Of a DNA stretch of 64,000 nt, positions 24,412 through 35,300 are shown one piece after another. Source of the DNA: Grifola frondosa (lineage: Eukaryota > Basidiomycota > Agaricomycetes > Polyporales > Grifolaceae); assembly GCA_001683735.1 (NCBI GenBank), contig LUGG01000001.1:2046001-2110000 (forward strand), written 5' to 3'. Below the pieces are notes generated by a model. The model was given only the letters and a program-made list of their open reading frames with translations, did no database searches and was not told the DNA's origin. The position numbers and the translations under genes were made by a program. Every line of letters begins with the position of its first letter. The stretch's first letter is position 1.

Positions 24412-25122
24412 TTAGTCAATATAACTGAAATTGTTACTGAAGATAGTTGCGCTCCTTAACGGCCATACCTGAGATCCTGTTAATTAATGAACCAAAAAGA
24501 TAACCATAGCACGTACTCTGGCAATCAGTTTGCCCTTGATGAGGGCCATAGATACAGGGCCATACAACCTGGAGTCTCTGGAGGCCGCAGCGTTGTCGCC
24601 ACTGATCCAGACATGATTCCTTGGAATGACAACGTGTTCGGTGGATGGGGCATACTCTCCTGTCGGATCCACGCAGACCACATCTCCGGGAAGTCCAACA
24701 ACGCGTTTGCAAACCTTGCGACTTGGATCCAGCGGAGAGGCAAAGGTGACGAGGTCGCCTCGCACTATGCGACGCGGGTCAATCATCCGAAGTTCGAGAA
24801 CTGCCTCACCATCCATTGCCATGGTAGGCATCATGGAAGGGCCGGATACCTGCGAGGCGCACTGAGAAGTGGAAGCCTAGAGAGAAGGGTTCTCACTCAC
24901 CCTAGTAATCCATGCAACATGATCACCGAATATATGTATAGCACAAAACACATTTACTATCTTTGACGAATTTCAGAAATAAGCTAGCATGAATAAACTA
25001 GCATGATGACTAGAACATGGCTGTACGCTCACCTTCAACGCGGTGAATGCGGAGGCCTTTAAGTCTCCCACTCGGAGATTGAGCAGCCGCTGAGTAAATC
25101 TCGTAAACATCTGGTTCATCAT
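24412..25122 (-). CDS. IMP1: Mitochondrial inner membrane protease subunit 1 (IMP1-type S26 peptidase)
   Basis: Signal-peptidase-like Ser/Lys protease that removes sorting signals from proteins in the mitochondrial intermembrane space. The start is one of two adjacent ATGs (25122 or 25119), followed by NQMFTRFTQRLLNLRV and KASAFTALK. After an intron comes IVNVFCAIHIFGDHVAWITR, the membrane segment, and after a second intron VSGPSMMPTM with the catalytic Ser. The general-base Lys lies in CKRVVGLPGDVVCVDP, and the box with GDNAAASRDSRLYGPV is classical. A last intron gives the ending VWPLRSATIFSNNFSYID with TAA at 24412-24414. The frame is intact over four exons. The short Ser-to-Lys spacing and the SRDSR box favour subunit 1 over subunit 2. 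Confidence 0.9.
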
Positions 25123-25264
25123 ATCTCTGATATGACTCTGCCAGCATCTCCTTGGAATCGCAGTACCAGGGGAAACGAAACGCAGTTGTAGGAGGAATCA
25201 CGGACGAAGTGAAACCAGATTTTGTCCATATATGGATATTCACCATTTTTGCATCTCGGCGGCC
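25123..25264. promoter_or_regulatory. Bidirectional promoter region, IMP1 / ELP4
   Basis: 142 bp between two outward-facing start codons, so the two promoters must overlap. Inference from position only. Confidence 0.5.
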
Positions 25265-26787
25265 ATGTCCTCTTTCAAAAGGAGAACGACCTCCAAGCAA
25301 GCACCCTCTCACCTGTACTCGTGCATCCCCCGGCTCTATTTCGACCATTATCACTTCTACTGGGATACCTTCGCTGGACGACATTCTTGGTGGTGGACTA
25401 CCATTATCATGCTCGCTACTCGTCCTTGCTCCCGACGCCCATTCCGCGTATGGAGAACTCGTGCTGAAGTACTTTGCCGCGCAAGGACTCGCATGTGGCC
25501 AAAAGCTCTGCGTAATTGAGGACAATGCGGAAGGTTTCCTGTCCGAATGCATGTGGATGCCAGGAGTCACGCCCACTGCTGTGTCCTTCACCCATGTGGA
25601 TGATGAAGAGGATGAGAAGACGAATGAACAGGACACTAAAATAAAAATTGCATGGCGGTATGAACAGATGAAGCAGTTCCAGACGACGGTGCCTACGTCG
25701 AATCAGTATGTCGTGAACTTGCTGGATTCGCTTTGGGAGGAATGACTTGAATGCAAGGTCGACCGAAGACTTCTGCCGGTATTCGACCTGACTAGTCGTA
25801 TACCTGATTCTGTCATAAGCTGTGCCAGTGCTTGTAGCCATCTTTTGACTGTGAACGTTTCCTCGCCAGAGTCCTCGGAGCCGCCATGTCGCAGAATAAT
25901 TCGTCGCGTTACGCAATTTTTGAGCGATGACGTTGGAGCATCCAAGCCAATTCGAATATGTATACCTGCCTTGGGTTCGTCGGAATGGGGAGATCTGGCA
26001 CCTCCGGTAAATATCATGCCACATCCTGAATATTTCACTTTGCTAATGCTTTTGCAGGATATTTACTACTTTCTGCATTCTCTACGAGCCCTATGTCGTC
26101 GCTATCCACATGCGTGTGCTGCTGTCTGTCTACCGCCACATTTATGCGCAGAGTCATGGGGTGGGCCAGGGTGGATACAGAAGCTTGGTTGGCTATCTGA
26201 CACATCAATCACCCTCTCCGCATTTACAGGTGTGTCAAACGAGCCCCAGTATTATCATGACCGTTATTTGACATCGTATTCGTGCAGCAAATCCATCGCT
26301 GACAGCTATATTCTCGTCACATCATGGACTGGTCCACATACACTCCTTACCTGCGCCTCACACTTTACTCCCACCCAGCGATAAGTTCTCGACTCTCCGT
26401 GGACTCTCATCATCAGGTGAGAACAACCTCGCGTTCAAATGCATGCGTAAAAGGCTCGTGTTTGAGACCCTTCATCTCGACGTGGAGGGTGGCGTCGGAG
26501 AGAGACGGACCACTCCGGCTACGAACACTATGGCCTTCGACACAGGCGTCACAACTAGCCATGCCCACGGGCCAACATCGTCTATTGATGCCAGCATCAC
26601 ATCTGGCGCAGGCACGTCTTCAGGAATCGCTGCTGTGGAAGTGCAGCTGGAACAAGTCCAGCTTGCCAGCACATCGATCCACGATGCCGATCACCGAGAG
26701 GAAACAATACAGATCAGCGCGAAGAAGACGAAGGTGAAGAAGAGAGTGGCGTTCACTTCTGATCGGCCAGACTTGTATGATTTTTAA
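25265..26787 (+). CDS. ELP4: Elongator complex subunit 4 (ELP4/PAXNEB)
   Basis: Subunit of Elongator, which modifies the wobble uridine of tRNAs; Elp4 is part of the RecA-like Elp456 ring. The ATG at 25265 begins MSSFKRRTTSKQAP. The RecA-like fold follows: TSTGIPSLDDILGGGLPL, SLLVLAPDAHSAYGELVLKY, CVIEDNAEGFLSECMWMPG and KIAWRYEQMKQFQTTVPTSN. After an intron come FDLTSRIPDSVISCAS, then FLSDDVGASKPIRICIPALG, YYFLHSLRALCRRYPHAC, NPSLTAIFSSHHGLVHIHSL and NNLAFKCMRKRLVFETLHLD, ending RPDLYDF with TAA at 26785-26787. The frame breaks once near 25300-25316, between the start and TRASPGSIST, and once at 25778-25779, where CGG-TA reads as if one G of a GGG run were missing. Both look like sequence errors. 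Confidence 0.92.
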
Positions 26788-27271
26788 TGTACGTAGGATC
26801 TTACATCTAGCATGATCACACCCTCTGCGATTCGTGCAAGATGCGTGTATGTGATCGAAGATTGGACTGCGCAAGCTCAATCTCTGCATAGACTGAATGT
26901 CCAGTGACGATCGCTGAAGAAGTCATGTTTCTCAACGAGAGGCATCTCGTGTCAGGAAATAGCCCTCGGTGGACAAATCTTCCGTGCGAACCCTATGACA
27001 CGGTTGGATCTTCGAGCAGCAAAATGTGCGATCGTGTTCCTCTACAACACAACTACTCCATTCACGTGTCGTATCTGAGTGCATGAATAGAGGAATCAAC
27101 GATGACAATACATAATGTTCCCCACGTGGCGGCCCTTGCCTCATCGATAACCTACGCATGTTCCTGCATGAGACTGAAAAGTGTACGGTATCCAGCACCA
27201 GGATATTCGAACGGGTTAGGATAACAGAAATGTAGAAGCTCCGATAGGCCGTGAGGAGCATATCGAGGGTC
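26788..27271. other. Convergent intergenic region, ELP4 / F-box-type gene
   Basis: 484 bp between two stops that face each other; expected to hold two 3' UTRs. No coding sequence or repeat seen. Confidence 0.4.
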
Positions 27272-28778
27272 CTAACGAGTGGCAGTCATCCGCCTACATT
27301 CTTCCAACAACTCTCTCAGCTCCATCGCGATGCTGTCTCTGGGCGTATCTGTGTCTTCTTCATCCTCCGGGTCCACGGGTAGCGTGCCCAGAAAGTTACC
27401 CGTGCAGTCTTCCAACCGAATTCCTTCATTGCAGCACTGGTTCCACCATCTCTCCCAGCGCCGAAAGCACCCTTGACTGGGCCCGTTGGCCGCCTCCAGA
27501 TCCCTCAGCAAACCCCTGTTCAGTAACCGGATGCATTCCAAGCGAGGAAAGTTGGTTTTGTTGAGTGCTGCAAAATTGCGGTCATTCCTGAACCGCACCG
27601 ACTGTGTCACCAACGGATCTGTCGTCTCATATATCTTGGCATAGCCGACCCCAAAGGCGTACAGCAGCTGGTGGCAGCCGATGGTCGTGATATTTTCATG
27701 TGGGCGGTTTACGAGTTTGCTACTCTCGTGTATACCAAGGAGCTCCGAGCCCCATATATGCCAGTCTGGATTGAATGCGAATGTGGTGAGAAGTGGGCAC
27801 AGATCGAGGATGGTGGCGACCTCGAGGGAAGGAATGCAGTTAATGTCAAGGAAAGTGAGCTGGGACCCATGCCTCTCCAGAAACTCAATAATATCTGGGA
27901 AGTTATCGCGGTGATTGACGAAGTCAAGCGAAAGGGACCTAAGTGCCGGCATATTCCATTCCATCGCCTGCTCAGCGAATTCCTGGAAAGTTCCGCGTAA
28001 GGAAAGCTGCTGAAGCGTTGTGAGAGTAAGGGAGAGATGTGAGGCGACGCCCAAGTGAAAGGACTCCGGAAGGGGCCCCTCGAATTCAATATGGGCGGCT
28101 GTAAGTTTCGGCATAGCTTCCAACATCATGATAATCTTTGCCAAGGAGTCGGTGGGGACACGGAGATGAATCGTGCGCAATGATCGTGAGCAGTAGGTGC
28201 AGAGCGCATCGATCACAACAGGAACTGTGTCTGCAATTGACCAGTTCACAATGAATATCTCGAGTTTTGGACAGTGCCGTATGATGGACACAAGGGCATT
28301 CTGCAAGCTATCCAAGTTTGAGACTCCTCCAGAGTAGTAGCGCATTATGTGCAGCCGTTTCGCCCGCCTGCCCAAATTATGATCCATAATAGGCTTGAGT
28401 CGCAGTATGCGCGACGGATCACTGAAGAAGAGGCATCTGTAGAGAAACTCTATGCCCAGCCGACTCCATGTCCTGCAGGTAGACATGATAGCCTGTGGGG
28501 GGTCACACATGATGTAGATGCAGATAGCACTAGAAGATGCACCTTTTTAGTAGTATAACTTCTTCTCTGTATAACGTTCAATGTCTCTTGAGATGTTCTC
28601 AATGCCCAATCGCCGACCAGCATCTTGAACCAGGTCGCCTCTGCCATACAGGTAGGCAACTCATGGTCGAACAAGAGATCATCTTCGACAGCGAAGTCAA
28701 AGATACGAAGCCACACTTCTGGGGAATATCGTCCACAAACATCAGAATTGACGGGATGCTAAGAGTGTCGCGCACCAT
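27272..28778 (-). CDS. F-box-type protein with LRR-like body
   Basis: Fungal F-box family member, probably an SCF adaptor. The ATG at 28778 is followed by SIPSILMFVDDIP, then in the next frame EVWLRIFDFAVEDDLLFDHE, which is the F-box core. One C is missing from a C run at 28721-28724 (+ strand G run) between IP and PEVW. An intron after TKK (gtgcat...ccccacag, about 28488-28537) joins AIMSTCRTWSRLGIEFLYRC. The body of about 400 residues has loose LRR-like runs (CPKLEIFIVNW, RSLRTIHLRVP, MPALRSLSLDFVN, GSQLTFLDINCIP). A WERWWNQCCNEG region and an acidic stretch (DPEDEEDTDTP) precede the stop at 27272. Apart from the missing base the gene reads cleanly. Confidence 0.75.
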
Positions 28779-29083
28779 GAGTGCCACTTTCTATGTTCAA
28801 GTACGTGATCGAAGATCGATTTGGGCACGTGATAGGCTATCGGCATCAATGGCGCCTACTATAATTTATTAATTTGAGACCACTGACCACTTCCCCCCAC
28901 AGTAGCGCTAATATTCTACAAGGACATGTCGAGAACCGAGTAATCGTCAGTGTTCTCCCGCTTTCCCTTCCGGACGCCTTGTCTTGAAAATTCCTCTTTC
29001 TCTAACGTTCTCAACTATCTCCCTTGCACTGTCGGTGGCGTCACGATTTTTCTCCCTCCCTGGGAGATTGACAGAAATAGATA
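28779..29083. other. Intergenic region, F-box-type gene / TRM44
   Basis: 305 bp; both flanking genes are on the minus strand, so this is the F-box promoter plus TRM44 3' end. Nothing else seen. Confidence 0.4.
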
Positions 29084-30675
29084 TCAAGTATCAGGCAAGA
29101 ATGGACAAGACGTATCTAGCGTACCTATGATCGCCCAGTTGCGAGTGCTTGGTATCCTGAGCATTTCGCACTCGACTTTCCATCCGCAATACTGGCTCAG
29201 AGAGGCTAGCCAGATGCGGTACATCGAATAGGAGCTCGAGTTGCTGCCATCGCCACCGAGATTGAGGCTTTCCACGAACTCGGCACTGGAATCGCCGTAC
29301 GTTGGGGTGCTGGAGCGTTCATACTTCGAGTCGAATGTCCATGGGCAACAGGGTATGGACAGATATCCTGATGCAGAGCACAGAGTCGAGAGGACAGGCA
29401 CCCAAGGCGAGAGCTCGTCTGCATGGTTCCCGATGATGAAGACGCCGGGACGGAGGTAGAGGGATTTGTACGAAGGATCTGTGATAAGTGTCGGATCCAG
29501 TGCTTCGACGTGGAGCTGTGTTTGAGTAGATTCGGGATAGTGCGCCCACGACGTACGCGCACGCAGGTCGATACCATGGCCTTCGTATCCCTCGGCGCTC
29601 AGAATGTGAGTTAGAAGCCCGTTCCCACACCTGCCATAGTTCACCTTCGAGTCAGACGAATATGCCGAGGTAGAAGGATTAATCCCTACCCGAGATCGAG
29701 GAAGCCAGACGGAGGCCGTGGCCACCGTTTCCACGGTTCATCATCGAGCAGCAATGTAGAAGCCTCCGAATGTTCCGGTTGATATGTATCCTTCCATAGT
29801 AACATCAAGAAAGTTGCAATGCCAACATCCTACTAAAATCAGTAAACGGAAACTTCCGGGTAACACGGAACACTCACCTCGAACACATGCTTGAGTGGGT
29901 CGGTGACTTCTTGCCATGTATCAACAAGGTGTTTATGTCGCTCCCGCATAACGAGGTAGAGATCCTGATACTGCTCTCGAGGGATAACGCAGTCATGCAT
30001 GACGCGCTTTCTGTAATTGGTCTTGGCGCCCCACCCATACCTATGTAATGTCTCTAGGAGGGCAAGGCACGTACGGTACAGGCGGGAGTTGACACCAGTG
30101 GGTGTAGATGGAAAAGACACAACCTCGATGCGCAAGATCGGAGTCTCGGCCAAGATATACCGGAATGCGAGATGCGACACAGCGGGATGATAGTATGGAA
30201 GTGAGGCGCTAGCTTCAAGGATGGGGGTCAAGACCAATGTTAACGGAGAAGGGTCGTCTTCAGTTGAAGAGGCATAGAGAGTGCAGTGTTGTTCAAGACC
30301 GGAGTCTCGCCCGGGCCGGCGGGGAAGTAGCTTACGACGAACGTTCCGTATCGGATGGATCCCTTGAAGCGTAGGTATCGCAGGTGGAAAGTGGGACGAC
30401 GTCTCTGCAACGGTCTCAGATCGTAATATAAGCGTCGAGTTGTACTCAGGATGATGAATCAATTGAGACACTGCGATTTCGAACTGAGATGGCGTTAGTC
30501 ACCCATAACACGACTTGCTGCATATTCTCACCAGATCGGAGGGAAAATCGGCGGGACACCAGATGAGTGGTTCCCAGGCAAGTTGGCCATCCGACGAAAC
30601 AAGTGGTGGATGGAGGGATTTGTCCTTTAGTTCACACGGCGAGGGACAGAATCGTGGACGAGGCAACTGTGCCAT
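29084..30675 (-). CDS. TRM44: tRNA (uracil-O2-)-methyltransferase TRM44
   Basis: SAM-dependent enzyme that makes 2'-O-methyluridine at position 44 of some tRNAs in the cytoplasm. The ATG at 30675 begins MAQLPRPRFCPSPCELKDKS. After an intron the second exon gives SQLIHHPEYNSTLILRSETV, then GWGAKTNYRKRVMHDCVIPR and EQYQDLYLVMRERHKHLVDT. The third exon reads DVGIATFLMLLWKDTY, and an intron splits the SAM-binding motif so that splicing restores FLDLGCGNGLLTHILSAEGY. After it come GIDLRARTSWAHYP, GNHADELSPWVPVLST, CCPWTFDSKYERS and the end STRNWAIIGTLDTSCPFLPD with TGA at 29084-29086. All these blocks match the Trm44 family and the frame is intact. Confidence 0.93.
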
Positions 30676-31112
30676 TGAATCGCGTTACGTCGGCCTTTAA
30701 GAAGCATTTGTGAGCGCTTGTTGTTATTTTCGATTTGCTACCGTGATTTGAAGCACTCACCTTCCGTTAATTGATTGGCGAATCGGCGTTAAAAGGAGGA
30801 CTTTCGCCTAGAACCTCCAATGTTTGACCTCGCAAGTTTGTGAGAATTCTTATCTCAGATCCCAGATCTGTCTCCGATCAAGGACGTTGAATACCGACGC
30901 AGGTCTTCGCGCCAGCACACACGTAATGCACATAGACGTTTAGAGAGAATTGAATATTCTTTGCCTCGCACTGGTTACATATATCTGACCCCAGTTATTC
31001 AACTACTATCACAGTCTTAGTACAAGCAGGCATCATTGTCGGTATACAAAGTTCCGTCGCAGCCTACAACATTCGCTATCCAAGAAACCATCAATCACCT
31101 CGACAAATTCGG
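30676..31112. other. Intergenic region, TRM44 / PIL1
   Basis: 437 bp with both neighbours on the minus strand; TRM44 promoter and PIL1 3' end. No coding sequence seen. Confidence 0.4.
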
Positions 31113-32980
31113 TCAGAACTCTTGGTAGGGCGGGAGATCACCATCCCCATCGTCATGAGGGGACTTCTGGTCAGGGTCCACGGGACCAGACCCACCACCG
31201 GCCAAGAGCTTCTCCCTCTCCTCCTTTTCGAGCCTCTTTTTCTCCTCTTCCGCAGACTCGAATTTCTTCGCAGGTGCCTCACCAGTGGTAGATCCTGTCG
31301 CAGCAGGAGCACTGCCTCCTGCACGCAAAACGCGCTCACGTTCCTCCCGCTCGAGGCGTTTCTTCTCGTCTTCTGCACTCTCATGGTGCAGGGCGGCTTC
31401 CGATCCGTATGCGGGCACACTCGCAGGGGCACCAGACGAGCTCTTGCTTTCCTCACCGACCACAGGAGTAGAGGCCGGCGAAGACGTTTTCAAATCACGC
31501 AGCGAGCCGCTTTGCGGTCCGGGTCCATCGGGGCCGGCAGATTTCGGGATACCAGTCTCCGCGACTGTGGGTGTGACGGCAGGCATCTTCACTGAGGGCT
31601 CTGTCGGATTCGGGGCTACGACCGGGCCAGTCGTAGTCGTCGAGACAGGAATGGGAGATGGAGACTGGTTCAATGTAGCAGGGTTCAGCGGCGGGGGAGA
31701 CGGTCCTTGCGGCGGAGAAGCCTTGGAAGGAACAGGAGGTCCGACACCTGGGGCAGAGATTGATGATTGCGAAGGCACCTTAGCGGCGAGAGATGGCGCG
31801 GGAGGAGGAGACCCACTTGTGGGGGGAGGTGTCAATGGAATGCTGGGCTTGTCAGCAACTTCCGCAGAGCTGATGCGGGATAGCTCCTGAGCATGCGTTA
31901 CTCCAAAGCTGCGTGTATCGGAGCGATTCAAATCCGCGGGGGAGGGTTCATGGAGGTGCAAAATCACGTCGCCAGTCTTGTAGTTATCAAGGGCCTGTTG
32001 CAAAGTCGTCCGCACAGACGCCGTAGTCTGTGCCCCATTGTACGGGTTAGTCTTCGACGGGGGGATAGGAGGGAGTGCGGGAGTTATTGCCGCTGCTGCC
32101 TGAGAGAGCAAGACGAGCTTCTCCGAGTACTGTGTAGTTGGTCAGATCGCATAAATCCCTGATATTCGAATGAACTGACCTCTCTGATCGCATCCCACTT
32201 CATCTGCTCACTCTCGCGCACGGCCTTCCTTTTCAGCAACTCGATCTCTTTCTCCAAGGGCTCGTCGTCTATTTCCGCCTTACGAAGCTGCTTCTTGAGT
32301 TCAGCAAGCTTCTGTTCCATCCCCTTCTGCTGATCGTGCTCGATCCGGGCGATCTGAGTCTGGAACCCTGCACGCATATTGCGCCGCGGGAGGAAACTGT
32401 TCTCTGCATCGCGGAGGGCTTTGAACGGTGTACGAGAGATATTTATCTTGTGCGCAAGGGTAGCAGTAAGAGAACCCTGGATGAAGTTGAGCCACGCCAG
32501 ACGATCCGTGACTATATCCGCAGCAGTCAGCTCCAATGTCTGAGCGCAGAAGAAGGATCTTGCACCCACCATCCTTCACATCCTCATCTTCATTCTGGCC
32601 CCACGTGTACAATTCCTTGCTGTGCGCGTGAGCATCGCGCGAAACACTGTCAAGGTCAATCGCAACCCCCTTGTCGGTCGTAATGATCTTCTGGACGAGG
32701 GTCGTCGAGCTCCTACATGCACAGACACATCCCGATCAGCCTCTGCGCGACACCACAATCACAGACACTTTACGCACGAGTACTGCTGCTGCAAGGTGCG
32801 GAGCTGATGATGGAGGCTCTCGAATGCGTGAGACTTGAGGAGGCCTCCTGAGCCCGACTGATCTCCCTCGGACGCCTGAGCGCTGGTCGGACGTGCGCCG
32901 GGGATGTGCTGGCCCGCCAAAGGCGTAGAATTCAGCGCAGATTGCGCCTTGTCGGCCATGGACGAAAAAAATCCTTGCAT
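31113..32980 (-). CDS. PIL1: Eisosome core protein Pil1/Lsp1 with long disordered C-terminus
   Basis: BAR-domain protein that assembles eisosomes, furrows of the plasma membrane. The ATG at 32980 begins MQGFFSSMADKAQSALNSTP, the membrane-binding start typical of Pil1. Introns follow LQQQY and VKD; splicing gives SSSTTLVQKIITTDKG, SVSRDAHAHSKELYTWGQNE and DRLAWLNFIQGSLTATLAHK. The BAR core continues as PFKALRDAENSFLPRRNMRA, KRKAVRESEQMKWDAIRE and YSEKLVLLSQAAAAITPALP, ending LQQALDNYKTGDVI. After that come about 280 residues rich in Pro, Ser and Thr, then two near-identical charged segments (see repeat entry), and DDGDGDLPPYQEF before the stop at 31113. Yeast Pil1 is about 340 residues and lacks such a tail, although long tails occur in basidiomycete Pil1. 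Frame intact. Confidence 0.93.
31188..31392 (-). repeat. Duplicated charged segment in the Pil1 tail
   Basis: Two copies, SAEDEKKRLEREERERVL and SAEEEKKRLEKEEREKLL, each followed by a Gly/Ala-rich piece, lie about 42 residues apart. They look like short helical or coiled-coil modules made by internal duplication. Confidence 0.8.
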
Positions 32981-33334
32981 GGTGGTACTAAGGGAAAGTC
33001 GATAAGGGCATGGGCTGGACGCAGCAGGGCTTTATAGCGCCTTGGCTTGAGATCAGCAGCAGCACCCTACGTCATACCCCCTGCATAGCCGCCGTGCACA
33101 GTAAAGTGTTACTGCCATACCGCAGTCATATTCAAGATGTATGTACACAGCATAGCACAGCCACGGACATACACTGCCCGACGATCCCCAACTGTCATGG
33201 TATTTGAACGGCCCCGCCGCGGTAGAGTAGATAGAGATGTGATAACGAAGCCAATATTACAGTCGCTAAAGCACAAGCAGCAGCAGCCACCCCAGACCCG
33301 CGCGCACGTCGGGCAGCACCAAACCCACACACCA
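32981..33334. other. Intergenic region, PIL1 / eIF4E
   Basis: 354 bp; both genes are minus strand, so it should carry the PIL1 promoter and eIF4E 3' end. Nothing specific seen. Confidence 0.4.
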
Positions 33335-34475
33335 TCAGACTACGATCTTCTTCGCCTGCTTTCCCTTCTTCTCCGAGTCCTTGTGCGACAAGAACTCCAC
33401 CTCCGTCGCGAGCGGCGCCGACAGCTTCTGCGACTCCGCGTAGCCCAGCACGCTCGTCTTGAAGTGTCGTCCGATCGCCTCGATCCGTTCTCGCAGCTTG
33501 TCGTCTTCCCCCGCATTCGACGCCGGCGCCTGCCGCGTCCAAATCGACAGTCGGTAGAACTGCGGCCGAGTAGAAACGATCACGCCAGTGATCAGGGACT
33601 GGGGGGAAGTATCCGTGCTATCGCCGTTTGTGAGGAGGGGATCGAATGTCTCGCCAATAGCGGCGAGCATCTAGGCCCCTCAAGTTAGCTCGCGGTGGAC
33701 ACAACGCGGCCGGGCAACTTACCGTGTAGAGCCACATCTTGTCGACGTGCGCGCGATTCTTATCCTTAGGGAGCTGTATACTCCACTTGCCACCATTTTT
33801 GTTCGCATCATCCTCCCATGCGGGGATAATGCCCTCCTGCAACAATCGTCAGTCTCGGCGCATGGTCCCGGCACAACCCAGACCCCGCACCTTGAATAGA
33901 TAGTAATTCGCCTTTTGCCGGCAGTTGTGATGGCGGAACAATATTATTGTACAACCTGCGTGCGCGTCAGCGCCATATTCGCCGCGCTGCACAAAGAGCG
34001 CAATGGACATACCCCCAGAACTCCTCCACGCTGTCGAAACTAATCACTCGTTTGATATCCTCCATCCAGCCCTGCGCTGCCATACCACCCGGTGTCTGCG
34101 CAACGGGGGTCTGAGGAAATGAGGACATCGGTGTTTGGGGGAGGTTGCGGCCTTTGGTCGCGGGAGAGTCGAACCAGAGCGTCCAGGGAGAATACAAGGG
34201 GTGCTGCAGACATCGAGTTAGCCCGCCACACAGAGATTCTAGGCAGCAGAGCGAAGACGACGCAAGATCGTTGAAATTTGTGGGATCGTTGAACACCGTC
34301 TTGATGTTTTCGGCCTGAGCCTGCATGTCGACCTCCTGGATCTCCCGGGTTCCAACGACCCGTCGCCATTCGACTTTGCGTTGCTCTCCTTCACCTCGTT
34401 CTCGGCCAGGGCCGCCGAAAGCGCTGCTTTCGACGCCTGGAGGGCGGGGCCGGGCAGACTAGACACGGATGCCAT
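33335..34475 (-). CDS. Translation initiation factor eIF4E (mRNA cap-binding)
   Basis: Binds the 5' cap and recruits eIF4G. The ATG at 34475 begins MASVSSLPGPALQASKAALS. The core reads MQAQAENIKTVFNDPTNFN, HPLYSPWTLWFDSPATKG, GWMEDIKRVISFDSVEEFWG, LYNNIVPPSQLPAKANYYLF and EGIIPAWEDDANKNGGKWSI. The Trp of PAWEDD is a cap-stacking residue. Then follow DKMWLYTMLAAIGETFD, SLITGVIVSTRPQFYRLSIW and WTRQAPASNAGEDDKLRERI, ending KQAKKIVV. Two irregularities: one G is missing from a run at 34344-34346 (between SLEPG and EIQEVDMQ), and the intron before HPLYSPW has no clear GT donor after NFN. An insert after the first Trp block carries three QTP motifs (about 34085-34150). The fold is otherwise complete, so it is probably functional. 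Confidence 0.9.
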
Positions 34476-35300
34476 GTTTGCGTGCTTGCGTTCCTAGTTC
34501 TTTCGTTCTTGCTTTGCGCGGGCAGTCAGAGTCAGTCAGCAGTCGCGAGCGATGCTGATGAAATGGAAGTTCCTGAGCGGATTTTGGCACGAAAAGAGTC
34601 GGTGGCTGAAATGAACGAGAAGAGGCCGATGGGACGGTCGCAGTGCGTGCACGGAGAGTCTATGGAAGTAGAAAGGAGTTCAGTGCAGTGGAGATTTGTG
34701 ATGAGAGCTTGAGAGAGTGGTTGATCTATTTTGCACGGTCACGGACCCGGGCTGCCCGGCCCACACCGGGCTTCTTGCCGTAGACGCTAAGTTGAACCAT
34801 CTCACCCGAGTTCCATCCAGCTCTTGGTTCCAGCCTATCTCTCTATCTCAGAGCACTTTGGCTTGCAATTTGTTGCCACAAACTGATGTTGATCGTTCAA
34901 ATTGAATATCTGAAGTCCTTCCGCTCAAGTTTGCGCACTCTATGCATATGCAGAGGAACTTCGACTATCTTCCGCACATATAGGCTCGCTAGCGAGCCTA
35001 TCATACCGGTTGGTTTTAAGGCTCACAGCACAGACATATATACTTGACATGATACGCGTGCTAATCAAGTTCAAAGATAGCTGCAGGACGTATTTCTTTT
35101 GACATGAGGCCTGAACACTGATTTTCGGTGACTACCGCCATCACCCATCATTTCATCTCTTGTTTGACTATTTTGATAACTTTGATATCAGTCCCTTGAA
35201 GCTGTGATTGTCTATTTCAGATACTCACATCAGTTAGTCGATTTTCATGCAAAGGCCACGAAATCAATGCGAGCCGCGGTTATCGTTCGACTCTCAGATC
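34476..35300. other. Intergenic region, eIF4E / family gene A
   Basis: 825 bp of comparatively AT-rich sequence with no recognisable gene. It must contain the eIF4E promoter at its left end. Confidence 0.4.

Noticed and set aside
31285..31890. Gly/Ser-rich plus-strand open frame of 201 residues
   Set aside because: Antisense to the Pro/Ser-rich tail of Pil1; low-complexity sequence stays open on both strands.
34250..34290. An AT-AC (minor spliceosome) intron in eIF4E
   Set aside because: The bases after NFN do not match the AT-AC donor consensus, and the intron ends with a normal CAG.
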